Positions 42,455-51,162 are shown, counted from the first letter of the stretch. The stretch is 64,000 nucleotides of DNA from Methylotenera_A aquatica (GCA_965601485.1 OZ271846.1:620001-684000), one strand, 5' to 3'. The notes: generated from the letters alone by a model not told the origin. Made by a program: numbers and translations.

Positions 42455-43559
42455 ATGGAAGCCGAACAACTCAATATTATTGCCAATCGTTTAAGCGATT
42501 TAAGCGCGCGCCACCTTGCCCTTCGGGGGTATCTTTGACTTTGAAAATAAGTCGCAAAAGTTAGAAGAGGTAAACGGCTTATTACAAGACCCAAAAGTGT
42601 GGGATAACGCCAAAAAAGCGCAAGAATTAGGAAAAGAAAAACGCATGCTTGAGCTGGTGGTGCATAACTTGCAAAACCTAGAAAATGGCTTAAAAGATAG
42701 CCAAGAGCTATTTGAAATGGCTCGTGAAGAAAACGATGACGACACGCTTTTGAGTGTGGATTCAGACACGCAAGGCATCGAAACGCAAATTACTGCCATG
42801 GAGTTTAGGCGCATGTTTTCGGGTGAACTAGACGCCAATAATTGCTTTATCGAATTTCAATCGGGCAGTGGCGGCACCGAGGCGCAAGACTGGTGCAATA
42901 TGTTGCTGCGCATGTATTTGCGTTATGCCGAGCGCAAAGGTTTTAAAGTAGAAGTGCTGGAATTATCCGATGGTGATGTTGCTGGTATTAAAGGCGCGTC
43001 TATTAAAATTACAGGTGATTATGCTTACGGTACTTTAAGAACTGAAAATGGTGTGCATCGTTTGGTGCGTAAATCGCCGTTTGATTCAAACGCCAAGCGC
43101 CACACCAGTTTCGCCAGCGTACAGATTTTCCCTGAAGTAGACGATTCAATCGAAATCGATATTAACCCTGCGGATTTGCGCATTGATACCTATCGGGCAA
43201 GTGGTGCGGGCGGACAACATATTAACAAAACTGATTCAGCCGTGCGTATTACCCATTTACCCACCAACGTAGTAGTTCAATGCCAGAACGACAGAAGCCA
43301 GCATCGCAACCGCGAAGAAGCCATGAATATGCTAAAAGGCGCGCTTTATAATTTAGAACTAAATAAGCGCAATGCCGACAAACAAGCCTTAGAAGATGCC
43401 AAAACCGATATCGGTTGGGGACATCAAATTAGGTCTTATGTTTTAGACCAAGGCCGCATTAAAGATTTACGAACCAATGTTGAGATTGGCAATACACAAG
43501 GCGTGCTAGATGGCGACCTTGACCCATTTATACAAGTGAGTTTGAAGCAGGGAGTGTAG
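42455..43559 (+). CDS. prfB: Peptide chain release factor 2, with programmed +1 frameshift
   Basis: RF2 recognises UGA and UAA stop codons and releases the finished peptide. The ATG at 42455 opens a 27-codon segment (MEAEQLNIIANRLSDLSARH onward) ending in CTT followed by TGA at 42536. Translation must slip by +1 there and continue with GACTTTGAA. The full product is 367 residues, like E. coli RF2. The GGQ motif is in GAGGQHINKTDSAVRITH. The stop-codon recognition tripeptide reads SPF, in VRKSPFDSNAKRH. lysS follows one base later. A start inside the shifted frame at 42516 would lose the autoregulatory segment and is not used. Confidence 0.95.
42524..42539 (+). promoter_or_regulatory. RF2 programmed frameshift site
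   Basis: An internal Shine-Dalgarno-like CGGGGG three bases before CTTTGAC makes the ribosome slip from CTT to TTT when RF2 is scarce. It differs from the classic AGGGGG by one base. Confidence 0.93.
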
Positions 43560-43560
43560 C

Positions 43561-45096
43561 GTGAGTAATATTGAGCAAAATAATGAAGTACTGGCAGTTG
43601 ATGAAAACCATGTTATCGCAGAGCGTCGTGAGAAATTGAAAGCCTTGCGTAAGGTAACTAATGGCGTGGCTTTTCCAAATGATTTTAAGCCTTTACATAA
43701 AGCTGATGCGCTGCAACAGCAATATGGCGAATTAGATAAAGAAACGCTAGACCCACAAGCCATTTCAGCCACTGTAGCTGGCCGCATGATGTTAAAACGT
43801 GTGATGGGTAAAGCCAGCTTTGCCACGATTCAAGATGCCAGCGGCGCAAGCGCAGGTGGACGAATCCAATTGTATATTGCGCGCGATGAGGTGGGCGAAG
43901 ATGTTTACGAAAGCTTTAAACATTGGGATATGGGCGATTTTTTAGGCGCCACTGGTCGATTGTTTAAAACGCGCACAGGCGAATTATCCATTCACGTTAC
44001 TAAGTTGCGCTTACTGACAAAATCATTGCGCCCCTTGCCAGAAAAATTTCACGGCTTGCAAGATCAAGAAGTGAAATATCGCCAGCGTTATGTGGATTTG
44101 ATTACCAGTGAAGAAACGCGCGCGACTTTTATTGCACGCAGCAAAGTGGTTTCGGCGATTCGCAACTTTATGACTCAAAATGAATTTTTAGAAGTTGAAA
44201 CGCCAATGCTGCACCCAATTCCTGGCGGTGCTTCAGCTAAGCCATTTATTACGCACCATAATGCGCTGGATATGCAGATGTTTATGCGTATCGCGCCTGA
44301 GCTTTATTTAAAGCGTTTGGTGGTAGGCGGTTTTGAGCGTGTGTTTGAGATTAACCGCAACTTTAGAAACGAAGGTTTAAGCGTTCGCCATAATCCAGAA
44401 TTTACCATGATGGAGTTTTATGCGGCTTATACCGATTATCAATGGTTGATGGATTTTACTGAAGCCACTATTCGTACGGCTGCCATTGCCGCACGCGGCA
44501 CAGCGGTGCTAAGTTACGACGGCAAGGAAGTTGATTTAAGTAAACCGTTTGAGCGCTTAACGATTGTGGGTGCGATACAAAAATATGCGCCGCAGTATAC
44601 CCTTGAGCAATTAAATGACGAGGCATTTTTGCGTGTAGAGATATTAAAACATGGCACAAAACCTTTTGACCATGCGGGATTAGGCGCACTGCAATTGGCG
44701 CTGTTTGAAGAAACTGCCGAAAGCCAATTGTGGCAGCCCACTTATATTATTGATTACCCCGTTGAAGTGTCACCTTTAGCACGCGCATCGGATAAAAACC
44801 CAGAAATCACCGAACGCTTTGAGTTGTTTATTACGGGGCGCGAAATGGCTAACGGCTTTAGTGAATTAAACGATGCAGAAGACCAAGCTGCACGTTTTCA
44901 AGCACAAATGAAAGCCAAAGAAGCAGGTGATGCAGAGGCCATGTATTATGACGCAGATTTTATTCGCGCGCTTGAATATGGCATGCCGCCAGCTGGTGGT
45001 TGTGGTATTGGCATTGACCGTTTAGTGATGCTAATAACGGATAACCCAAGTATTCGAGATGTGATTTTGTTTCCACATATGCGTGTAGAGGCATAA
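43561..45096 (+). CDS. lysS: Lysyl-tRNA synthetase, class II
   Basis: LysS charges tRNA-Lys. The 511-residue protein has the N-terminal OB-fold anticodon domain (VAGRMMLKRVMGKASFATIQ) and the class II catalytic core. Motif 1 is EFLEVETPMLHPIPGGASAK, motif 2 is FEINRNFRNEGLSVRHNPEF with EFTMMEFY, and motif 3 is GCGIGIDRLVMLIT. The start is GTG at 43561, one base after the prfB stop; the prfB-lysS pair is conserved in many bacteria. Confidence 0.96.
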   Translation: MSNIEQNNEVLAVDENHVIAERREKLKALRKVTNGVAFPNDFKPLHKADALQQQYGELDKETLDPQAISATVAGRMMLKRVMGKASFATIQDASGASAGGRIQLYIARDEVGEDVYESFKHWDMGDFLGATGRLFKTRTGELSIHVTKLRLLTKSLRPLPEKFHGLQDQEVKYRQRYVDLITSEETRATFIARSKVVSAIRNFMTQNEFLEVETPMLHPIPGGASAKPFITHHNALDMQMFMRIAPELYLKRLVVGGFERVFEINRNFRNEGLSVRHNPEFTMMEFYAAYTDYQWLMDFTEATIRTAAIAARGTAVLSYDGKEVDLSKPFERLTIVGAIQKYAPQYTLEQLNDEAFLRVEILKHGTKPFDHAGLGALQLALFEETAESQLWQPTYIIDYPVEVSPLARASDKNPEITERFELFITGREMANGFSELNDAEDQAARFQAQMKAKEAGDAEAMYYDADFIRALEYGMPPAGGCGIGIDRLVMLITDNPSIRDVILFPHMRVEA

Positions 45097-45528
45097 TCAA
45101 TGTCATCTGTAACGACTTTTTATTTTAAAATTTAAAGCCTGCTTTTGAAAAAAGTAGCCGTTTTTTTTATTATTTTGCATTAGCAACAGAATTTTGTAAA
45201 AGCTCTCAATGTCGTGATATGACATGTTTTTGACACTAAAATGACTTATGGGCGTTTCCTGAATTTTGTGTAAACGTCGGTTAATCACTGTTGCGGCATC
45301 CGCTCTTAAAACTTAAAACATAACCCAACCCGCCTTACTCAAAGCCTGCTGAGAAGTTTTAAGATGTATAATAGCTTTTGCTTGTTTTTTCTATCTCGTT
45401 CAGCTTTTAAAAAATCCGCAGCACTATCTTTAGACTGTTTTAAAGCATTTATTCCTGCCTTCGCAGGTGTTAGTAGCTGTATTGGGGTAATTGTTGTTAT
45501 TTGTTGTAAACGTATATTGATATAACTT

Positions 45529-45553
45529 AAAAGTCGTTTTAACACGACTTTTT
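45529..45553. terminator. Terminator-like hairpin
   Basis: AAAAGTCGT and ACGACTTTT form a 9-bp stem with a 6-base loop and a T run. It is 430 bases after lysS, so it may belong to a lost gene. Confidence 0.65.
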
Positions 45554-45602
45554 GTAGTGAGTGTTTAGCAGGAGTGCAAATAAGAACCTATGATTTTATT
45601 GA

Positions 45603-45776
45603 GGTGTGCCGATTAGGTTGCTGATAGGTCAAATAGCAGGTGCCATTTGCGTGTTAAATCTAAAGCCAAACTATTTAAATGAATGCCAGCAGAAAATAAT
45701 GGAAGGCTTAGCCAAACTCGTTTCGCAATTATTGGTGTTGCGAGAAATTAATCTTAAAGTAAATCAACCTAATTAA
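45603..45776 (+). pseudogene. C-terminal fragment of a GAF-domain protein
   Basis: A frame open from 45603 to a TAA at 45776 reads GQIAGAICVLNLKPNYLNEC followed by QKIMEGLAKLVSQLLVLREI. This resembles the last strand and helix of GAF domains, which typically read GTLCVID.P..L...Q...L..LA.QV...LELR. There is no start codon or upstream half, and a terminator follows at 45818. It is most simply the tail of a deleted sensor or cyclase gene. Confidence 0.55.
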
Positions 45777-45817
45777 TCCGCTATTTATTTAATTGCAATA
45801 AATTAAAAAATCTCTTA

Positions 45818-45846
45818 GAAGCCGCTATTTATAGTGGCTTTTTTTA
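45818..45846 (+). terminator. Intrinsic terminator after the GAF remnant
   Basis: AAGCCGCTAT and ATAGTGGCTT pair with one G-T wobble, followed by seven T. Confidence 0.75.
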
Positions 45847-45885
45847 CGCGTAATCTACCCATCCATCGTGCACCAACAGAGTAGT

Positions 45886-45899
45886 TTTAGTGCACTAAA
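45886..45899. promoter_or_regulatory. Perfect 14-base palindrome
   Basis: TTTAGTGCACTAAA is fully self-complementary. It is about 210 bases before the serine protease gene. A related half (GTGCACC) lies 17 bases to the left. It could be a dimeric repressor or activator site; the protein is unknown. Confidence 0.35.
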
Positions 45900-46110
45900 G
45901 TCGTGCGTAAATGATAAGAATGATGATTAAAGTGCGGCAATTATCAAGCTATATTGCAAGGCAGTTTTGGCTCTGCAGGCGGTCTGCAGGGCACCTGAGG
46001 TAGCAATTTTATAAGTTGGAACGCTAATTGCTAATTTAACCCTAGAAGCAGAATTTTTTGTACTAACTCTCTGAACTTAATCAGTATTTAGTAGCGAATA
46101 GGGAAACGTG

Positions 46111-47079
46111 ATGACAAAACATTTTTTGGTTTCATTTTATACAATCCTTTCAATGTTGTGCGTTGCAAATAGTGCGGTGGCAAACCCAGCGAACAAAACG
46201 GTAAGTGATCTTAGCGCTAGTGTGTTGCGTGTGAAAGTGCAATTAGCCAATGGTAGCCTTGGTTTGGGTTCTGCCGTTGTGATTGCCAAAAATGAAGTCA
46301 TTACCAACTGCCATGTGGTTAACGATTCCACCAATATTGCTGTAATTGTCAATGGCGAGCCACACAAAGCGACGTCGATAAAAGCCGATTGGCATCATGA
46401 TTTATGCATGCTAACAGTTGAAAATTTAGAGGTACCCAGTGTAAAAATGGGCGCTAGCAAAGCGCTTCAATACGAAACACCCATCTTTACCATTGGCTAC
46501 CCAGATGAAACTAAAGCGCCTGTCAGCACATTTGGTGCAGTAAAAGGGCTATTTCCGATGGATGATAGTGTGATTATTCGTGCTAGCAGTTCATTCAGAT
46601 TAGGCGCTAGTGGCGGCGGAGCATTTGATGATGCAGGTAACTTGGTGGGTATTATTACCTTAAAAAGCAAAGGTAATGCAGCGCAATATTTCTTTATGCC
46701 AGTTGAGTGGGTGCAAGCATTAATGAGCAAGCCAGCACAAACGTTAGGATTAAAAAGTGAAAAACCATTTTGGGCCAAGCATGCTTCGCAACGTCCTTAC
46801 TTTATGCAAGTTGTGCAACCTTATGTGAGTCAAGAGTGGTCTACTTTATTGAAAGTGGCGACACAGTGGGTGAAAAATGAGCCAAACACAGTCGAGTCAT
46901 GGTTTTATTTGGCGACTGCTGAATACGCAACCAAAGACTATAGTAACGCTGAAGAACACTTTAAAAAGGTATTAGCTCTAAACAATAAACACAGTCAAGC
47001 GAGTGAATACTTAGCTATAATCGCACAAAAAACGGCTATTGTCGATGTTGCTTTAAGCCAATTAGCACAATTAAATTAG
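46111..47079 (+). CDS. Secreted trypsin-like serine protease with TPR-like tail
   Basis: The 322-residue protein has a signal peptide (cut probably after SAVANP, about residue 27) and an S1C-type protease domain. The catalytic histidine is in VITNCHVVNDS, the aspartate in WHHDLCMLTVE and the serine in LGASGGGAFDDAGNLVGI. There is no PDZ domain. The C-terminal 90 residues look like tetratricopeptide repeats (WFYLATAEYATKDYSNAEEH and FKKVLALNNKHSQASEYLAI). It probably acts in the periplasm in protein quality control or as a processing enzyme. The ATG at 46111 has GGGAA upstream; the adjacent GTG at 46108 is less likely. It converges on the receiver gene. Confidence 0.82.
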   Translation: MTKHFLVSFYTILSMLCVANSAVANPANKTVSDLSASVLRVKVQLANGSLGLGSAVVIAKNEVITNCHVVNDSTNIAVIVNGEPHKATSIKADWHHDLCMLTVENLEVPSVKMGASKALQYETPIFTIGYPDETKAPVSTFGAVKGLFPMDDSVIIRASSSFRLGASGGGAFDDAGNLVGIITLKSKGNAAQYFFMPVEWVQALMSKPAQTLGLKSEKPFWAKHASQRPYFMQVVQPYVSQEWSTLLKVATQWVKNEPNTVESWFYLATAEYATKDYSNAEEHFKKVLALNNKHSQASEYLAIIAQKTAIVDVALSQLAQLN

Positions 47080-47090
47080 GCTTAACATAT

Positions 47091-47558
47091 TTATTCTGAG
47101 GGTAGGTATGGGTGTTGAACAGGTTTAAGCACGTTGTTTAGCGATTTTAAATGGCGATACAAAATACGCGTTTCTAGCAAATTCCAAACCCGTAACATCG
47201 CTTCAATCGTATCATATGGCTTGGTTAAAAAGTCCTTGGCACCTAATGCCAAGGCTTTTCTTTTGGCGGCAATGGTTGCATCGGCTGTTAGCACTAACAC
47301 AGGCAAGTATTCATCCTCAGGAATATGGCGCGATAGCATTTCTAGTACTGCGAAACCATCCAGTTCTGGCATCATTAAATCCAACAAAATCAAATCAGGC
47401 TCAAATGCCTTAAATAAATCCAGCGCACGAGTGGAGTCAGCGGTGCTAATGACTTGATGAAAACCTTCTCTGGCGAGTAAATCTTCTAACAGCCTTAAGT
47501 TGGCTTCCGCATCGTCAATCACTAAAATTTTGGCATTTAATATATCGGCTTCATTCAT
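47091..47558 (-). CDS. Single-domain response regulator
   Basis: The 155-residue protein is a receiver domain with little else. The acidic pocket is ILVIDDAEANLRL, the phosphorylation aspartate is in LILLDLMMPELDG, the threonine in VLVLTADATIAAKR and the lysine in GAKDFLTKPYD. About 30 residues follow with a helical ILYRHLKSLNNVLKP tail but no output domain. It lies three bases after the hybrid kinase gene, so it probably receives phosphate from that kinase and acts by protein contact. Confidence 0.9.
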   Translation of the reverse strand: MNEADILNAKILVIDDAEANLRLLEDLLAREGFHQVISTADSTRALDLFKAFEPDLILLDLMMPELDGFAVLEMLSRHIPEDEYLPVLVLTADATIAAKRKALALGAKDFLTKPYDTIEAMLRVWNLLETRILYRHLKSLNNVLKPVQHPYLPSE

Positions 47559-47561
47559 GTT

Positions 47562-49526
47562 TTATGCCTCGATCAGTTCTCTAATTTTTTTGCTAAATGC
47601 CGCCACGTCTAACGGTTTGGTCATGTATTCGGCTGCACCAGCCCCTTGCAGGCGTGATATCGTTTCGGGCAAAGCATCGGCGCTTAAAATCATAATGGGT
47701 ATATGTTGATACTTGGCGGCTGTTTTGACGTAGCTGACCAAGCTTTCACCAGAACCATCTGGTAAATTCAAATCAATCAATAATAATGATGGCGTGACTT
47801 CGGTAAGATATTGCTTGGCGTCTTTAATAGTGGTCACACAATGAATGCGTAAATCATGCTGGCGATGAATAATGGCCTCTACCAAAGCTCGATTGCTAAT
47901 ATTATCTTCTACATACAAAACGGAATGTTTGTTATTTAAAGAGGTAAATTTTTTGTTGGACGTTGCTTGTGTTAAATGGGCTAATTCAGCATCAGGCTCA
48001 CCCGCATTCAGCTCTATCCAAAATAAGCTTTTATCATTTGCCACATGAATACTGCCATTCATGGCCAGCATGATTTGTTTTGACACTGCCAAGCCAAGGC
48101 CGGTCCCTTCTACTTTTGTTTGCTCTGCGCCAAGTCGATCAAACGGGGTAAATAAGCGCTCTTTTAATTTGTCAGGAATACCGTTACCTTCATCTTGCAC
48201 TTCAATAATAACCTTGCCATTATGGCTGTAGGCATTAAGCTGTATTACCGCATTGGCAGGCCCATATTTAAGGGCATTTGAAAGTAAATTAAGCACCACC
48301 TGTAACAACTTTTGTCGATTAGCACTGACCCATAAATGTGGCGCAGTATTGATTTTAATTTCAATGTCGCTAATTTTGCCAATGGGTGCAATGTATTGTT
48401 TGGCTTCTTCAAGCAAAGTGTTTACTGCAACAGAAGTTAATTCTAGTGATATTTCACCCGATTCGATTCTGGCAATTTCTAATACTTCGTTAATTAATTT
48501 AAGCAAATGCTGGCCTGCACCCAAAATTAATGAAACGCTATCGCGTTGTTTGCCTTGTGATAAATCTTGCTCCAATAATTGTGCAAATCCTAAAATGGCG
48601 TTTAATGGCGTTCTAAGTTCATGGCTGGTGCGCGATAAAAACATGCTTTTTGAGGCGCTGGCTTCTTCTGCCTCTTTTTTGGCCTGAATAGAATCACTGA
48701 TATTTTTAGCCAGTAATTGCGAGGCATGATCTAGCTCATCCGATAATTGCCCTAGTTCATCTTGACTGCTTGAAGGCAAGTCTAGTTTCTCTGCCCTGGC
48801 TAAATGGGCAGCGGAATCTCTTAATAAGCGCACCCGTTTTACAATGGTACGAGAGAAAATCCAAACTGCTACCAAGGAGCCAATAATGCCAGATACCGCT
48901 GCAATTAGTGTGATGATAATATGGCGTTGGCGCTCCTCCACAACGTCTTGCTGGTCTTTTGCCACTAATATCGCCTCATCTGCATTGAGGCGCTCGATTT
49001 CATTTCTAAGCTTGTCTAGTGTATTTACTTGTGATTTGAATTTTGTGATTAAATCATCGGAAGCAATATTGGATTCATACTCGGATAAAATTCTTAAGTC
49101 GTGTAGATTTTGTTCAACAAGTGGATTAATGACAGCAAGGCGCTTTTTTTGCCCTTCGTTATCTAACTGAACTTCTAAAGCATTTAGTACGGAAGGTAAT
49201 TTACTTTCGACTTGAAAAAATATATCCAGAAAATGCTTATCGCCAGTGAGTAAATAATCTCTAACACCTGTTGAAGCTTCAATCAGCATGGTATGTACTT
49301 CTTGAATATCACGCTGGTTTTGCAAGGCAAGCCTTAATTTATTTTCTAGATGAGTCGATTCTTGCTCTCTAATATATATAGATCCAAGCGATGCCAATAA
49401 CACCAGTAAAGGTAGGGTGATGACACATACGCCTTTTAATCCCAATGGCAAGTCTTGCCAAGCTTGGGCAATACATGCTAGCGGCTGAAAGGGTATTTTA
49501 GCGAATGGTGCTGGTGTGTTTTTCAT
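47562..49526 (-). CDS. Hybrid sensor histidine kinase with CHASE3-like sensor and receiver
   Basis: This 654-residue inner-membrane kinase has a first helix near residues 33-53 and a periplasmic helical sensor of about 145 residues resembling CHASE3 (STGVRDYLLTGDKHFLDIFF). A second helix near 200-225 is followed by a HAMP linker. The HisKA box has the phospho-histidine near residue 302 (SRTSHELRTPLNAILGFAQL). The ATPase domain has NLLSNALKYG, DEGNGIP and EGTGLGLAVSKQIM. A C-terminal receiver follows with VLYVEDN, LLLIDLNLPDGSGES and MTKPLD. It is the middle gene of a luxR-kinase-receiver operon divergent from two small secreted proteins. Its stimulus is unknown. Confidence 0.92.
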   Translation of the reverse strand: MKNTPAPFAKIPFQPLACIAQAWQDLPLGLKGVCVITLPLLVLLASLGSIYIREQESTHLENKLRLALQNQRDIQEVHTMLIEASTGVRDYLLTGDKHFLDIFFQVESKLPSVLNALEVQLDNEGQKKRLAVINPLVEQNLHDLRILSEYESNIASDDLITKFKSQVNTLDKLRNEIERLNADEAILVAKDQQDVVEERQRHIIITLIAAVSGIIGSLVAVWIFSRTIVKRVRLLRDSAAHLARAEKLDLPSSSQDELGQLSDELDHASQLLAKNISDSIQAKKEAEEASASKSMFLSRTSHELRTPLNAILGFAQLLEQDLSQGKQRDSVSLILGAGQHLLKLINEVLEIARIESGEISLELTSVAVNTLLEEAKQYIAPIGKISDIEIKINTAPHLWVSANRQKLLQVVLNLLSNALKYGPANAVIQLNAYSHNGKVIIEVQDEGNGIPDKLKERLFTPFDRLGAEQTKVEGTGLGLAVSKQIMLAMNGSIHVANDKSLFWIELNAGEPDAELAHLTQATSNKKFTSLNNKHSVLYVEDNISNRALVEAIIHRQHDLRIHCVTTIKDAKQYLTEVTPSLLLIDLNLPDGSGESLVSYVKTAAKYQHIPIMILSADALPETISRLQGAGAAEYMTKPLDVAAFSKKIRELIEA

Positions 49527-49535
49527 TAATACAAA

Positions 49536-50309
49536 TTACGACTTATAACCAAGCTCAACCGCTTTAACAGCGGCTTGCGTTCTATCTTTTACTCCAAGTT
49601 TATTTAAAACGCGCTCAACATGAATTTTAGCCGTACCAGGTGCAATGCCTAATTTGGAGCCGAGTTCATTATTACTTAAGCCAGAAGGTAAAAGTGCAAA
49701 TATTTCACGTTCTCTAGGGGTTAGCGCCTCTAAAATTGTTTGGTCTACTTCGCTACGTAGAGGCCCCTGATGTTGCGTTATGGCTAATCCTATAAGGCCT
49801 GCAAGCGCTTGTAAAGTCTCAATTTCTGCTGGTGTTAGTGTCAGTGTTTTGCCAGAAAGCGCTAATACTCCCTTGCCATGCTGCCCCAAGGCAATCGGAA
49901 TCAGGCAATCGTGGTGACTTCTATCGCCATGCGTCCATAGCTGAGCATTTTTATTTTCATATAGGGCAAAACGCACTGGATTTTTAAGCATCAACGCCAA
50001 TATGCCCATCATGGGGATTCGGGTTCCAATAGGCAGTGTTTGACCTACTTGATTATAGACAACTAATTTTCCAGAGTTTTCGATTGCCAGCAAAGCATGC
50101 TGGGCTGATAGCAGTGTGCAAAGCGATTGCAATAAGGTGGTAGAAGCCGCAATACCCCATCCATGCTCAAAAAACTGCTGACCAAGGTTTAGGTAAAGCC
50201 GCAAGTGCGAATCGTTGGCTTGCGTATGTTTTAGGCTCTCTCTTAACGCACGCGCACTAATAGGCTGCGTTATTTGATTGTCTGCTTGATGATCAATCTC
50301 GTTTGGCAT
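49536..50309 (-). CDS. LuxR-family regulator with GAF-like sensor domain
   Basis: The 257-residue protein ends in a LuxR-type DNA-binding domain (LTPREREIFALLPSGLSNNE, then GIAPGTAKIHVERVLNKLGV). The N-terminal 180 residues contain no receiver aspartate pattern. They look like a GAF-type ligand or redox sensor (LLSAQHALLAIENSGKLVVY, HHDCLIPIALGQHGKGVLAL). It is the first gene of the operon with the hybrid kinase and single receiver, nine bases before the kinase. A 20-bp palindrome lies just before it, between it and the RPY-motif genes, and is a natural candidate for its operator. Confidence 0.88.
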   Translation of the reverse strand: MPNEIDHQADNQITQPISARALRESLKHTQANDSHLRLYLNLGQQFFEHGWGIAASTTLLQSLCTLLSAQHALLAIENSGKLVVYNQVGQTLPIGTRIPMMGILALMLKNPVRFALYENKNAQLWTHGDRSHHDCLIPIALGQHGKGVLALSGKTLTLTPAEIETLQALAGLIGLAITQHQGPLRSEVDQTILEALTPREREIFALLPSGLSNNELGSKLGIAPGTAKIHVERVLNKLGVKDRTQAAVKAVELGYKS

Positions 50310-50329
50310 ATGCTGAATAGTATATACCG

Positions 50330-50349
50330 ATCTACCTATAATGGTAGAT
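50330..50349. promoter_or_regulatory. 20-bp palindrome in the luxR / RPY-gene divergent region
   Basis: ATCTACC and GGTAGAT are perfect 7-base arms around TATAAT, giving a 20-base element of the length of classic lux boxes. The TATAAT would be the -10 of a plus-strand promoter for the small secreted protein genes, while the site also lies 20 bases before the LuxR-family gene. Direct control of both is inferred. Confidence 0.55.
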
Positions 50350-50440
50350 TTTTACTTGTCGGGTCACGTGCATAATGCAACACATCTGGAAAGCAATAAA
50401 ACAACCCGAAATACAACTAACATCTTTGGAGAATGAAAAA

Positions 50441-50716
50441 ATGAAAAGTTTAAATTTAGTAGTGATTGTTTCTACAGCCGCATTATTGGTTTCTGGTGCT
50501 GCATTTGCAGAAGATACTTATAAAAAAAATGCACAGAACCAAAATTTTATGTCTAAACGCCCCTATGCGCAACCACTTGCAGACGGCGCTTATGAAAAAA
50601 ACAATGAGTTTGAAGGTGCAACATTGATTCGTGGTGAAATTGAAGAAAACGAAAGTGCTTTGAATAAAAATGTTCAAGTACAACGTATGAACCAATTATC
50701 GAAACGCCCGTATTAA
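50441..50716 (+). CDS. Small secreted RPY-motif protein A
   Basis: The 91-residue protein has a signal peptide cut after VSGAAFA, leaving a mature chain of about 66 residues rich in asparagine, glutamate and lysine. It contains SKRPY twice: in NQNFMSKRPYAQPL near the mature N terminus and as the last five residues (NQLSKRPY). I do not recognise the family. A paralogue with the same motif follows 46 bases downstream. GGAG nine bases before the ATG supports the start at 50441; a longer frame from 50375 would bury the signal peptide. No cysteines are present, so it is not a disulfide peptide. Confidence 0.72.
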   Translation: MKSLNLVVIVSTAALLVSGAAFAEDTYKKNAQNQNFMSKRPYAQPLADGAYEKNNEFEGATLIRGEIEENESALNKNVQVQRMNQLSKRPY

Positions 50717-50762
50717 TTTAGTAGGAATTAGATTTAATAAAAGTTAAATTGAGGAAATGATG

Positions 50763-51059
50763 ATGAATAGCAAAAGTCTTATGGGATTAGCAGCGGCACT
50801 GTTGATGACAGCGGTGATGACAACAGGTGTTGTTCAGGCTGGAGATGATAAAACCAATAATGCCATTAACCAAAATTTATCAAAACGGCCGTATCAAGAA
50901 GCACCAGCCGAATCTACTCCTAATAAAGCCGAAAATTTTGAAGCGGCAAGTTTGGTTAAAGAAGAGGCGGCTGAACAAAAAACTGGCCCAAGCAAATATC
51001 AACAATTGCGCATTCGAATGTTGGGACAACGCCCGTACATGGAAAAAAGTAGCGATTAA
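50763..51059 (+). CDS. Small secreted RPY-motif protein B
   Basis: The 98-residue protein has a signal peptide (MNSKSLMGLAAALLMTAVMT, cut after VVQA) and a mature chain of about 75 residues. It carries NQNLSKRPYQEA near the mature N terminus and LGQRPYMEK near the C terminus, the same layout as protein A. The middle is glutamate- and alanine-rich (NFEAASLVKEEAAEQ), matching EFEGATLIRGEIEEN in protein A. The two are therefore paralogues of an unrecognised family. Three ATG codons stand in tandem at 50757-50765; GAGGAA favours the last. A terminator follows at 51083. Confidence 0.72.
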   Translation: MNSKSLMGLAAALLMTAVMTTGVVQAGDDKTNNAINQNLSKRPYQEAPAESTPNKAENFEAASLVKEEAAEQKTGPSKYQQLRIRMLGQRPYMEKSSD

Positions 51060-51082
51060 TTATATTTTAAATAGTCATATAT

Positions 51083-51115
51083 AAAAGCGCCATTGTCATG
51101 ATAATGGTACTTTTC
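51083..51115 (+). terminator. Terminator after the RPY-motif genes
   Basis: AAAAG and CCATT pair with AATGG and CTTTT across two small bulges, followed by a pyrimidine-rich run. The stem is imperfect. Confidence 0.55.
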
Positions 51116-51120
51116 TTTTG

Positions 51121-51136
51121 TTACACTTTAGTGTAA
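51121..51136. promoter_or_regulatory. 16-base palindrome before the SulP gene
   Basis: TTACACT and AGTGTAA are perfect 7-base arms around TT. It ends 26 bases before the start codon, a good position for an operator. The regulator is unknown. Confidence 0.4.
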
Positions 51137-51162
51137 ATAATTATTAATTTAGAGGTAGTAGA

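Larger units (their letters stand above)
45097..46110. other. One-kilobase gene-poor region between lysS and the serine protease
   Basis: No intact gene is convincing here. It holds two terminator hairpins (45529 and 45818), a GAF-domain remnant (45603-45776) and a 14-base palindrome (45886-45899). A minus-strand frame at 45339-45545 has a lysine-rich, protein-like C-terminal half (FLKAERDRKNKQKLLYILK) but no recognised family or ribosome site. The stretch looks like a site of gene loss. Confidence 0.5.

Noticed and set aside
45103..45288. Minus-strand open frame after lysS
   Set aside because: It has no ribosome site, an AT-driven composition and no recognised motif.
45981..46010. GGGCAC...TAGCA resembling a sigma-54 promoter
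   Set aside because: The GG and GC elements are one base off the required spacing.
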